From the NCBI RefSeq assembly GCF_008831075.1, contig NZ_WBJX01000001.1:124001-188000 (forward strand): 64,000 nucleotides of DNA, given 5' to 3'. The DNA is from Pseudoclavibacter terrae. Its GTDB lineage: Bacteria > Actinomycetota > Actinomycetes > Actinomycetales > Microbacteriaceae. Under the pieces are notes generated by a model. The model had not been told where the DNA came from, ran no database searches, and worked only from the letters and a program-made list of their open reading frames with translations. Within the stretch, counting starts at the first letter, position 1. Every line of letters starts with the position of its first letter. The position numbers and the translations under genes were made by a program. Below are positions 1 to 8,118 of this stretch, in pieces.

Positions 1-435
1 GGCTGCACCTCGGTGCTGCTCGGGGCCATGCGCTACGTGCCCATGGCATCTCCCGGCTTCGCCGCGCGCTGGTTCGAAGTTCCAGGGGAGACGCTGACGG
101 ACGCCCTCCGACACGCACCGGTCGTGGTCTTCGACCGAGCCGACACGCTGCAGGACCGCTACCTGCAGGCCGTGGGGGTCGACCCCGGGAGCCCGCCCTG
201 CCACTACGTGCCGTCGTCCGCCGACTTCGTCGCGGCGATCCGCCTCGGATTCGGGTGGGGGCTCGTCCCGGAGCAGCAGCTCGACGACGAACCTTCGTTG
301 GTGCGGATCGACCCGCGGGGCTGGGTCGACGTGCCCCTGTTCTGGCAGCAGTGGCAGCTGCACACGCAAGCGCTCGCGCGGACGGCCGCGACCGTGTCCG
401 ACGCCGCACGCGTGGCCCTACGGGCATCCGCCTGA
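1..435 (+). CDS. LysR-family regulator, ArgP-like, C-terminal part (cut by window edge)
   Basis: The reading frame is open from base 1 and ends at 435; the DNA-binding N-terminus lies outside the window. The visible 144 residues match the effector-binding half of ArgP/IciA-type LysR regulators: a GAMRYVPMASPGF stretch followed by RWF, and later a GFGWGLVPE segment. In that family the protein senses lysine or arginine and controls the neighbouring LysE-type amino-acid exporter, but no exporter is visible here, so the target is unknown. Family assignment is good; the specific ligand is not supported. Confidence 0.8.
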   Translation, partial: GCTSVLLGAMRYVPMASPGFAARWFEVPGETLTDALRHAPVVVFDRADTLQDRYLQAVGVDPGSPPCHYVPSSADFVAAIRLGFGWGLVPEQQLDDEPSLVRIDPRGWVDVPLFWQQWQLHTQALARTAATVSDAARVALRASA

Positions 436-455
436 CACCTCACGGGCTGCGCACG

Positions 456-953
456 TCAGCGGCCCGCTGCGACCGCCGCGAGCACCACCTGGTCCTCGCA
501 TCCTCGGGCGAATCCGCGGATGCGACGGTCGATGTCGCGTTGCAGGATCGCCCCGCCGATGCGCTCGGCGAGCGGGGCAAGCCATTTCGGCCTGCAGGCG
601 AAGTTGTACCGCCAGACGGCGAGCGTCGCGGATCTGCCGTCGCCGGACTCGTCCTCTGCGGGGCTGAAGCGCCAGCCGCCGCCGAGACGTTCGAAGAACC
701 AGGACCCTTCTGTCATCTTCATGCCGACGTTCGACGGCGGCTTGTAGGAGACGTACTCGCTGACCATGCGGAACCCGAGACGGTGCACCGTGAAGGTGCG
801 CACCCCTTTCGCCGGCCGTTCGGCTCCGTCGAGGAAGCGCTGGCGGCGGATGAACGGGTCCCATCGAAGCCGCACGTCGCCGGTGGTCTGGGACACGGCG
901 AACGCTGTCGCGGGGTCGACGGGGACAACGCAGCGGGACTCGACGACGGGCAT
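456..953 (-). CDS. SRPBCC-family (START/polyketide cyclase-like) protein
   Basis: The 165-residue product opens with a VVESRCVVPVDPATAFAV segment typical of SRPBCC ligand-binding folds, and ends with a long C-terminal helix region (ERIGGAILQRDIDRRIRGFA). Such proteins bind hydrophobic small molecules in a deep helix-grip cavity; no catalytic residues identify a reaction. It is convergent with the LysR gene, leaving only about 20 bp between the two. A weak GACGAT hexamer lies five bases upstream of the ATG, so a leaderless transcript is possible. Function beyond the fold is unknown. Confidence 0.7.
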   Translation of the reverse strand: MPVVESRCVVPVDPATAFAVSQTTGDVRLRWDPFIRRQRFLDGAERPAKGVRTFTVHRLGFRMVSEYVSYKPPSNVGMKMTEGSWFFERLGGGWRFSPAEDESGDGRSATLAVWRYNFACRPKWLAPLAERIGGAILQRDIDRRIRGFARGCEDQVVLAAVAAGR

Positions 954-1078
954 GCCCCATCGTCACACGGGGCCATCCCGGAACGTGCGGAGGCGCTCGC
1001 GGTTGCGCGGCCTTGTCAGGTTCGCGGAGGATGACGTGCTTGCCTGGTGGCTGACGGAAGCCAACGGCGGGAGCAGCC

Positions 1079-1363
1079 ATGAAGGACAACCAGCACAGCG
1101 ATGAGCGACTCGGGGACTCGATCCCGGGCGACCCGATCGGTGACCCCGCGGACCTGACTGCGAGCGAGGAGAAGTCCGGGGCGGAACCGGCCGGGGAGAG
1201 GGGCGACGTGCTCGGGGCTGCTGGCAAGCTCGCGAACGTCTTCGCGTTCGGGAAGCTCTCCGACGCCTCGACCGCGACCGCGACCGCCGACGGGACGTTG
1301 CCGTCTGACCCCGACGATGACGGCACCGGTGGCACTGGCGGCGCGCGCCGCGCCGGGGCTTGA
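1079..1363 (+). CDS. Small acidic hypothetical protein
   Basis: This 94-residue product is rich in Asp, Glu, Gly and Ala and has no recognisable domain. Its tail is a Pro-Ser-Asp-Asp-Gly-rich low-complexity stretch, suggesting a disordered protein. The ATG is preceded by a GGGAG ribosome-binding site seven bases upstream, which supports translation. It stands alone: the upstream SRPBCC gene is divergent and the downstream cupin gene is convergent. Composition-only evidence makes function unassignable. Confidence 0.45.
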   Translation: MKDNQHSDERLGDSIPGDPIGDPADLTASEEKSGAEPAGERGDVLGAAGKLANVFAFGKLSDASTATATADGTLPSDPDDDGTGGTGGARRAGA

Positions 1364-1396
1364 CGGGTCGCACCGGCTGAGCCCGGCCCTCTCCGA

Positions 1397-1726
1397 TCAG
1401 TCGACGATGAACAACCGGGCGCCGGCCTCCGTGCGCGAGCGGTGGGCCTCCATGCCGGTTCCGACCTGGTAGCTCTGTCCGGCGCTCAGCGTGACCAGGC
1501 GGCCGTCGTCGAGCTCGGTCTCGAGCGTGCCGTCGAGCACGAACAGCACGTGCCCGCGTGAGCACCAGTGGTCGGCGAGGTAGCCGGGCGTGTAGTCGAC
1601 CATCCGGATGCGAGTGTCACCGATCTGCTGGGTCCGCCACCGCGCCTCGCCCGTGGTGCCGGTGTGGATGGTCGGCTCCAGCGAGGCCCAGTCGGTGGTG
1701 GTGAAGGCGTGCCCGAGGAGATCCAT
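1397..1726 (-). CDS. DHCW-motif cupin protein
   Basis: A single-domain cupin of 109 residues. The ADHWCSRGH segment carries the DHCW-type signature, followed by a FVLDGTLETEL strand and a second cupin motif with AHRSRTEAG. Metal-binding cupins use such histidines, but substrate and reaction are unknown for this subfamily. The start is fixed by a TAGCGT -10 hexamer six bases before the ATG, predicting a leaderless mRNA. The gene lies 59 bp downstream of the luciferase-like gene on the same strand. Confidence 0.8.
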   Translation of the reverse strand: MDLLGHAFTTTDWASLEPTIHTGTTGEARWRTQQIGDTRIRMVDYTPGYLADHWCSRGHVLFVLDGTLETELDDGRLVTLSAGQSYQVGTGMEAHRSRTEAGARLFIVD

Positions 1727-1785
1727 GGCTCGACGCTACCGCCCTGCGCGGTCGCCTCGCACCAGTGGTCGCGCTACTGGTCGGG

Positions 1786-2799
1786 CTACCTGTCGGCGTT
1801 CTCGAGCGGTTGGGACGCGCGCATCGCCTCGGCGGTGATCTCGAGCGACCGGACGCGGTCGGCGCTCTGCAGCGCGCCGTGTCCGATGATCAGCTCGTCG
1901 GCGCCGGTGGTCTCGGCGAACTCGGTGAGGTAGTCCCGCACCTCCGGTCCGGTGCCGACGGCCGTGTAGCGCATCATGTTCGCGATCTGCTGCCCCTGGG
2001 GGCTCGCCAGGATCTGGTCCATCTGCTCGTCCGTGAAGTCGGAGTTGGGGCCTCGGAGCAGAACGCTGCGGAGGCGGGACCTCCGGGATCGCGTGAACTG
2101 CTCCTGCGCTTCAGCCGCGTCGGCTGCCGCGACGACGTTGAGGCCCACGATCAGGTGGGGCGCCTCGAGCTGCTCGGACGGCTGGAACCGCTCGCGGTAC
2201 AGGGCCACGGCCTGGAAGAGCTGGTCTGGCGCGAAGTGCGACGCGAACGCGTACGGGAGCCCGAGCTGGGCCGCGAGCTGTGCGCCGAAGAGGCTGGATC
2301 CGAGGATGTAGAGGGGCACGTTGGTGCCTCCACCTGGCACTGCCTGCACGCCTGGGATCGTGGATTCGCCGCGCAGGAAGGCCTGCAGCTCGAGGACATC
2401 CTGGGGGAACTCGTTCGCGGATGCCGGTGACCGGCGCAGGGCGCGGAACGTCGCCTGGTCGCTGCCGGGTGCGCGTCCGAGGCCGAGGTCGATGCGGTCC
2501 GGGTACAGGGTCGCGAGGGTGCCGAACTGCTCGGCGATGACCAGCGGGGAGTGGTTGGGGAGCATGACACCGCCGGCCCCGAGTCGGATCGTGGAGGTCT
2601 GCGATGCGATGTGCCCGATGAGGACGCTCGTCGCGCTCGATGCGATCGTGGGCATGTTGTGGTGCTCGGCGTACCAGACGCGGCGGTACCCGGATCGCTC
2701 GGCGGCCTGGGCGAGCTCGACGCTCGCCTGGAAGCTCTCCCTGACGGTCTGGCCAGGGGCGATGGGGGCGAGGTCAAGGATTGAGAGAGGAACAGTCAC
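1786..2799 (-). CDS. LLM-class flavin-dependent oxidoreductase (luciferase-like)
   Basis: The 337-residue TIM-barrel protein has the YAEHHNMP motif and the [13 protein letters not shown] motif characteristic of the bacterial-luciferase-like monooxygenase group that uses reduced FMN (or F420 in some actinobacterial members). The N-terminus [13 protein letters not shown] is typical of the subfamily annotated 'LLM class, group 1'. Start is GTG at 2799, the best match to family length. Substrate is unknown. The gene is followed 59 bp later by the DHCW cupin on the same strand and could share a transcript with it. Confidence 0.88.
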   Translation of the reverse strand: MTVPLSILDLAPIAPGQTVRESFQASVELAQAAERSGYRRVWYAEHHNMPTIASSATSVLIGHIASQTSTIRLGAGGVMLPNHSPLVIAEQFGTLATLYPDRIDLGLGRAPGSDQATFRALRRSPASANEFPQDVLELQAFLRGESTIPGVQAVPGGGTNVPLYILGSSLFGAQLAAQLGLPYAFASHFAPDQLFQAVALYRERFQPSEQLEAPHLIVGLNVVAAADAAEAQEQFTRSRRSRLRSVLLRGPNSDFTDEQMDQILASPQGQQIANMMRYTAVGTGPEVRDYLTEFAETTGADELIIGHGALQSADRVRSLEITAEAMRASQPLENADR

Positions 2800-2873
2800 C
2801 TTGGATGCAACCGACGAGCCCCGTCAGGTGTTCCCACCGGCGTGCGGTCGCGTGTCGTGCGCAGCCCGTGTGG

Positions 2874-3515
2874 CTATTCGTCGCCGAGGTAGAAGGAGGC
2901 GGTGCGGGCCGCGGACTCGTGTGCGTCGTCGGGGTCGGCGCCGGCGCTGAGGTGGGCGATGCACCAGCGGTCGGCTGCGGACTCGACGAAGCGCTTGCCT
3001 TCTTCAGCGTCGTTGAAGGCAGACATGGCCGCCTGCACGTCGGTGCCTTCGTCGCCGAGAGCGAGTGCGAGGGCGAGGAGGGCGCCGTCCCAGCCGATGC
3101 CGGTGGCGGCCGGGCCGTACTGCGCCCAGTGCTCGTTGTCCGCCACTGTGTGGTGCAGCGTCAGGCGGGTGCCCGCTCCGGCGGGGTCGAGTGTCAGCCG
3201 GACTCGGCTGACGTCGCCGTCGTACTCCCACGTCACGCGGAGGTCCGTGTGCGGCTGGCAGTGCTCGATGGTGCCGGATGTGCCGCTGGCGGTCAGCCGG
3301 TACCTCCCGCCCTGGGCGAGCTCGCCGTCGACGGGTTCGAACCAGCGCGAGAGGCCGTCTGGTGTTGTGCACGACGTCCACAGGGCTTCGGGTGCGTTCG
3401 GGAAGGTGCGCTCGAGCGTGACGACGTAGCTCGTGCCGTCTCGCGCGACGCTGCGCGTGACGTTCTCCAGGCTCTCAGTCGACGCTCCGGCGGGGGACAC
3501 CGGTTTCGTTTCCAT
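2874..3515 (-). CDS. SRPBCC/AHSA1-type protein
   Basis: The 213-residue product contains an Aha1-type SRPBCC domain: TLERTFPNAPEALWTSCTTPDGLSRWFEP near the start, then alternating strands and a GWDGALLALALAL helix. The frame remains open far upstream of the ATG chosen here, but that part would overlap the divergent polymerase gene and looks non-coding; METKPVS at 3515 gives normal domain length. Family members bind hydrophobic ligands and often sit beside ArsR repressors, which is not the case here. Specific role unknown. Confidence 0.78.
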   Translation of the reverse strand: METKPVSPAGASTESLENVTRSVARDGTSYVVTLERTFPNAPEALWTSCTTPDGLSRWFEPVDGELAQGGRYRLTASGTSGTIEHCQPHTDLRVTWEYDGDVSRVRLTLDPAGAGTRLTLHHTVADNEHWAQYGPAATGIGWDGALLALALALGDEGTDVQAAMSAFNDAEEGKRFVESAADRWCIAHLSAGADPDDAHESAARTASFYLGDE

Positions 3516-3663
3516 GTGATCAGCGTGCCTGGCGTTGTTGTGGAATGGCGCAGACCCGGGGAATTGCGCCCGGGCGAGCTTCACGCAACCTGGAACGGTC
3601 GCCGCGTCCGCAACGGCTTGCTTCGAGGCGGATCTTGTCCGTGGTCTGCCGCACAATGAACGG

Positions 3664-5298
3664 ATGCACATCCTGGTCACGTCGCTCGAGCGCGGCTTCG
3701 CGCTCGAGGATCGACGCGACGCCGCACCCGCTGCCGACGCCGCTTCCTCGAACGCCTCTCGCGTGCGGATCGTCCCGGACGCCATCGGGCTCGCGCAGCT
3801 GGTGTCCGAGTGCGAGCGGTCGGCCCCAGCAGCCGATCCGATTCGCTGGGTGTGGAACAGCCAGGACATCGTGCCCCGGCTGCTCGCGCACGGGGTGCGG
3901 GTGGGCCGGTGCCACGACCTTCGGCTCGCGGGCCGCATCCTCATCACGGCCGGCTACCTCGATGCGAGCTTCGATGTGGCGGACGCGCGAGGCGGGTCTC
4001 ACCCCGGTGAGGGCCTCTTCGACCTCGACGCGGAGAACCCGGGCACGCCCGCAGCGACCCGCGAGCTCTTCGAGGCGCAGCTCGCGGCCCTCGAGGCAGC
4101 GAATCACGGGGGATCCCGGAAGGGAGCGCTCGCATTCCTTGTCGGGGTCGAGAGCGCGGGAGCTCTGGTCGCGGCGGAACTCCGGGCTGCTGGCATGCCG
4201 TTCAGCGTCGAACGCCACGAGCGTGTCCTCGTGGAGGCGCTGGGTCCGCGGGGCGCTGGCGGCAGGCCCGCGAAGCTCGAGGCTGCTGCTTCGGCGGTGC
4301 GTTCCGCGCTGGATGAGCCGACCCTCAACGTCGACTCGCCGAAGGACCTGCTCGCGGCTCTGCGGCGGGCCGGGCTCGACGTGGCCAGCACCAGCAAGTG
4401 GGAGCTGTGGGGGAAGGACCATCCGGTCGTCGAGGCGCTCCTGCACTACAAGCGCTTGCATCGACTGTTCACGGCGAACGGATGGGCCTGGCGCGACGAG
4501 TGGATCCGTGGCGGACGCTTCCGACCCGACTACGTTCCGGGTGGCGTCGTGACGGGACGCTGGGCGACCAGCGGCGGCGGGGCGATGCAGCTCCCCAAGG
4601 AGATCCGCAGCGCGGTCGTGGCCGACCCGGGTTGGAAGCTCGTCGTCGCCGATGCGGCGCAGCTCGAGCCGCGCATCCTGGCCGCCATGTCCGGCGACGA
4701 GGCCATGGCGAGAGCCGGCGCGCAGCGCGACATGTACACCGCGTTTGTTGACCGTGGCGTCGTACCGGACCGCGACAGTGCGAAGGTCGCGATGCTGGGC
4801 GCGATGTACGGCGCGACGAGCGGGCAGAGCGCGATCCTGTTGCCGGGCCTCGAGCGCGCCTACCCGCACGCGATGGCGCTCGTCGCTTCGGCCGCCCGTT
4901 CTGGGGAACGGGGGCAGCAGGTGCACACCTGGCTCGGACGAACGTCGCCGTGGCCGCCCGCCGAGTTCTCGCCGCGCGACTTCGGACGCTTCACCCGCAA
5001 CTTCATCGTGCAGGGCACGGCCGCCGAGTGGGCGCTCACCTGGATGGCGGGCATCCGGCAGCGGCTGGCTCGGCTCGGAGCTGGATCGGTTGTGGATGCG
5101 CCGCTCGAGCGCAGCCCGCACCTGGCGTACTTCCTGCACGACGAGGTGGTGGTGCACGCGCCTGCCGAGCTGGCAGACCGTGCGGCGGCTGAGGTCGTCG
5201 CGGCGGCCGCGGAAGCCGGACGACTCCTGTTCTCGGGCAGCCAGGTCACCTTCCCCGTGGTGGCGCACGTCGTCGACAGCTACGGCGAGGCGACGTAG
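3664..5298 (+). CDS. Bifunctional 3'-5' exonuclease/DNA polymerase (family A)
   Basis: The 544-residue product has a family-A polymerase C-terminus: motif A around D330 (DAAQLEPR in place of DYSQIELR), motif B (RDSAKVAMLGAMYG) and motif C HDEVVVH with H492-D493-E494. The N-terminal third is a divergent exonuclease-like region, and there is no 5' nuclease domain, so it is much shorter than PolA. Actinobacteria carry this short protein in addition to full PolA, probably as an accessory repair polymerase (family knowledge; role inferred). The ATG at 3664 is preferred because upstream codons overlap the divergent gene's promoter. It is convergent with the ATPase gene, 17 bp apart. Confidence 0.88.
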   Translation: MHILVTSLERGFALEDRRDAAPAADAASSNASRVRIVPDAIGLAQLVSECERSAPAADPIRWVWNSQDIVPRLLAHGVRVGRCHDLRLAGRILITAGYLDASFDVADARGGSHPGEGLFDLDAENPGTPAATRELFEAQLAALEAANHGGSRKGALAFLVGVESAGALVAAELRAAGMPFSVERHERVLVEALGPRGAGGRPAKLEAAASAVRSALDEPTLNVDSPKDLLAALRRAGLDVASTSKWELWGKDHPVVEALLHYKRLHRLFTANGWAWRDEWIRGGRFRPDYVPGGVVTGRWATSGGGAMQLPKEIRSAVVADPGWKLVVADAAQLEPRILAAMSGDEAMARAGAQRDMYTAFVDRGVVPDRDSAKVAMLGAMYGATSGQSAILLPGLERAYPHAMALVASAARSGERGQQVHTWLGRTSPWPPAEFSPRDFGRFTRNFIVQGTAAEWALTWMAGIRQRLARLGAGSVVDAPLERSPHLAYFLHDEVVVHAPAELADRAAAEVVAAAAEAGRLLFSGSQVTFPVVAHVVDSYGEAT

Positions 5299-5315
5299 CT
5301 GAGGTGGCCGCGCGC

Positions 5316-6422
5316 TCAGCGCTTCGGCCACACCCACTGCGGCCCCTCGAACTGCAGCTGGCCGCGGATGCTCGTCGAGCCGGCCTCCTTCTCGAGCTCG
5401 ATGATGTTCGCGTCGTCGCGGAGGCCCTCGACGAGCGGCTGCGAGTGCGTGACGACGATGACCTGCGTCTGCTCGGATGCGCTGCGGATGAGGCCCGCGA
5501 GCGTCGGGAGGAGGCTGGGGTGGAGGCTCGCCTCTGGCTCGTTGAGCACCAGCAGCTCGGGCATACGGGGTGACAGCAGGGCGGTGGCGAGGAGGATCAT
5601 CCGCAGCGTGCCGTCCGACAGCTCGCGGGCATCGAGCGGCCTCGCGAGGCCGGGCTGCGACATGACGAGCCGGGCCATGCCGGACGCGTCTTCCTCGACG
5701 CCCACCCGGGAGCCGGGGAAGGCGGCATCGATGGCGGCGTGGAACGCCCTCGCGTTGCCGACCCGCTGCACGGTCGCGAGTGCCGCGGGCAATCGCGAGC
5801 CGTCATCCGGCAGCACAGGGGTGAAGGTCGCAGGGCTCGGCAGCCTTGCCGGTGCCGCCGCGTCGGTGCGGAGGTAGTCGAGGAAGCGCCAGCCGCGCGC
5901 CGACTCGCGGAGCGCGTAGAGCTCGGGTGCCGTCGACGGGTCGGCGAGGGTGGCGAGCATCGACTCGGCCTCGCGCACGCTCCACTCGGCATGCACCAGC
6001 CTGAAGTTGGCGTCACGCACCTTGACCAGATTTCCGCGCCGCTCGACGAGCGTCGTCGAGGGCCGCAGCAGCTCACTCGACCAGACGAGCTCGCTCTTCA
6101 CGACCGGGTCGAACGGGAAGTCCGAGATGACGGGGATGCCCAGGTCGATCGCGTACGAGGCGGTCGAGGTGCGGAGGCCGAGCTTGAGGGTGACGGGCGT
6201 GCCACGGGAGCGCTTGCCCGCGTGCAGCGCTGCCCGCAGGCCGCCTTCCATCGCGAGCGACGACAGGGCACCCTCTCGGATGATGTCGTGGAGCAGTCGC
6301 AGGGCCCGGTACAGATTCGACTTGCCGGTTCCGTTCGCGCCGGTGATGACGTTGAGGCGTTCGAGTCCCACCGCGACGCTCTTGATGGACCGATAGTTCT
6401 CGATGGCGAGGAGTTCAAGCAT
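5316..6422 (-). CDS. AAA-family ATPase, OLD/RecF-like
   Basis: The 368-residue protein begins with an ENYRSIKS motif and Walker A GANGTGKS (residues 28-35), has the signature-like LSDGTLRMILLATALL, Walker B LLVLNEPEASLHPSLL and a VVTHSQPLV switch histidine. This is the single-chain SMC/RecF-like architecture of OLD-type ATPases but without a Toprim nuclease. Such proteins occur in DNA repair and defence; no partner gene is adjacent. A GTG two codons upstream would also fit, but a TAGCGT -10 box lies exactly six bases before the ATG at 6422, so that start is chosen. Confidence 0.85.
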   Translation of the reverse strand: MLELLAIENYRSIKSVAVGLERLNVITGANGTGKSNLYRALRLLHDIIREGALSSLAMEGGLRAALHAGKRSRGTPVTLKLGLRTSTASYAIDLGIPVISDFPFDPVVKSELVWSSELLRPSTTLVERRGNLVKVRDANFRLVHAEWSVREAESMLATLADPSTAPELYALRESARGWRFLDYLRTDAAAPARLPSPATFTPVLPDDGSRLPAALATVQRVGNARAFHAAIDAAFPGSRVGVEEDASGMARLVMSQPGLARPLDARELSDGTLRMILLATALLSPRMPELLVLNEPEASLHPSLLPTLAGLIRSASEQTQVIVVTHSQPLVEGLRDDANIIELEKEAGSTSIRGQLQFEGPQWVWPKR

Positions 6423-6472
6423 GCTCACACGCTAGGAGGTGCCACCGACAATGCCGCTTGAGGGCGCGGAAG

Positions 6473-6510
6473 AGCCCCTCGGGCGGAGGTGACCTCCGAC
6501 CCGAGGGGCT
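6473..6510 (-). terminator. Rho-independent-type hairpin after the aldehyde dehydrogenase gene
   Basis: AGCCCCTCGGG pairs with CCCGAGGGGCT and an inner CGGAGGT pairs with ACCTCCG, with one bulged A; about 18 bp of stem and a one-base loop gap. It lies 16 bp past the stop of the dehydrogenase gene on the minus strand, before the ATPase promoter. Confidence 0.75.
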
Positions 6511-6525
6511 CCCATCCGACCAGGA

Positions 6526-7911
6526 CTACTTGACCTGGCGGATGAGCTTCTTGTTGACGAACTCCTCGATGCCGAGCGAGCCGAGCTCACGGCCGAAGCC
6601 GGAGCGCTTCACCCCGCCGAACGGCAGCTCCGGGCTGTCGAGGCCGACGCCGTTGATGTAGACCATGCCGGCTTCGATGGCGTCGGCGACGCGCTGCGCC
6701 TGCTCCTGGTCAGTCGTGAAGAGGTACGAGCCGAGACCGAACGGGGTCGCGTTGGCGAGCTCGATCGCCTCCTCCTCGCTGCTGACCTTGTAGAGCGCCG
6801 CGACGGGGCCGAAGAACTCCTCGGTGTAGGCGTCGTTGTCGGGAGTGATGCCGGCGAGCACCGTCGACTCGAAGAAGTTGCCGTCGTGGCCGCCGCCGCC
6901 GAGCAGCTGCGCCCCCTGGGCGACCGCACGCTCGACCTGCTCTGCGAGGTTCTTCGTGGCTGGCGCCGAGGAGAGCGGGCCAAGCTCGGCGTCGTCCTTG
7001 GTGGGGTCGACGGGGGCCACCGACGTCATCGCGGCCGTGAACTTCTCGGCGAACTCGTCGTAGAGCGAGTCGATGACGATCATGCGCTTGGCTCCGTTGC
7101 AGGCCTGCCCGGAGTTGTCGAGGCGCGCTGCGACCGCGGCCTCGACCGCCTCGTCGACACTGTCGGTGCTGAGCAGGATGAACGGGTCGGACCCTCCGAG
7201 CTCGAGCACGACCTTCTTGAGGTTCCGGCCGGCGATCTCGGCGACGGCGGCGCCGGCGCGCTCGGAGCCGGTCAGCGAGACGCCGTGGATGCGGTCGTCG
7301 GCGATGATGTCGGCGATCTGCTCGTTGGTGGCGAAGATGTTGACGTACGCGCCCTGCGGGAAGCCCGCATCCGCGAAGATCTGCTCGAGCGCGGTCGCCG
7401 ACTCGGGGCACTGCCCGGCGTGCTTCAGCAGGATCGGGTTGCCGAGCACGAGGTTCGGGCCGGCGAAGCGGGCGACCTGGTAGTACGGGAAGTTCCACGG
7501 CATGATGCCGAGGAGGGGGCCGATCGCCGAGCGGCGGATGAGGGCGGTGCCTTCGCCGCCGAGCAGCTCGATCGGAGCGTCCTTCAGGAAGTTCTCCGCG
7601 TTGTCTGCGTAGTACTGCAGGATGTCGGCGCTGAAGTCGACCTCGCCGTACGACTGCTCCATGGGCTTGCCCATCTCGCGGGTGATGATCTGTGCCAGCT
7701 CCTCGCGGCGCTCGCGGTGCAGCTCGGCGGCGCGGCGCATGAGGGCGGCCCGCTCGGCGACGGTGCTGGGCTTCGACCACGTGCGGTACGCGTTATCGAG
7801 GCTCTGCAGCGCCGTCTCGATGCCGTCCTCGGTGACGAGCGGGAATTCCTCTCCCTGCTCGCCGGTCGCTGGGTTCACAACTACGTAGGTGCTCAAACTC
7901 ACTCCAGACAT
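6526..7911 (-). CDS. NAD(P)-dependent succinate-semialdehyde dehydrogenase
   Basis: The 461-residue aldehyde dehydrogenase has the catalytic Cys271 in SGQACNGAKR, the general-base Glu in VVLELGGSDPF about 34 residues earlier, and the cofactor-side GIMPWNFPYYQVARF and SLTGSERAG motifs. The proline-asparagine PWNFP and overall length match the short succinate-semialdehyde dehydrogenase group, which oxidises succinate semialdehyde to succinate in the GABA shunt. Exact substrate is family inference. The gene is monocistronic: a strong hairpin follows, and a divergent AAA+ ATPase gene lies upstream. Confidence 0.88.
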   Translation of the reverse strand: MSGVSLSTYVVVNPATGEQGEEFPLVTEDGIETALQSLDNAYRTWSKPSTVAERAALMRRAAELHRERREELAQIITREMGKPMEQSYGEVDFSADILQYYADNAENFLKDAPIELLGGEGTALIRRSAIGPLLGIMPWNFPYYQVARFAGPNLVLGNPILLKHAGQCPESATALEQIFADAGFPQGAYVNIFATNEQIADIIADDRIHGVSLTGSERAGAAVAEIAGRNLKKVVLELGGSDPFILLSTDSVDEAVEAAVAARLDNSGQACNGAKRMIVIDSLYDEFAEKFTAAMTSVAPVDPTKDDAELGPLSSAPATKNLAEQVERAVAQGAQLLGGGGHDGNFFESTVLAGITPDNDAYTEEFFGPVAALYKVSSEEEAIELANATPFGLGSYLFTTDQEQAQRVADAIEAGMVYINGVGLDSPELPFGGVKRSGFGRELGSLGIEEFVNKKLIRQVK

Positions 7912-8118
7912 TGGATGCGTGCGCGCAGCATCGCGCGATTGGGTGAAGCCTAGGAGATGCGGCCTTGGAAACCCAGGGTTCGCGCCGAATTAACTGAATC
8001 TCGTTCATTTACGAGGCATGGGATGGTCAGCGCCGAGAAGCGGTGCCGAGAGCGCCTTTCCAGCGGCGGCGTCCTAGGCTCTCGATCGGCGGGACACGCC
8101 CGCCGGCGAGGGGATGGC

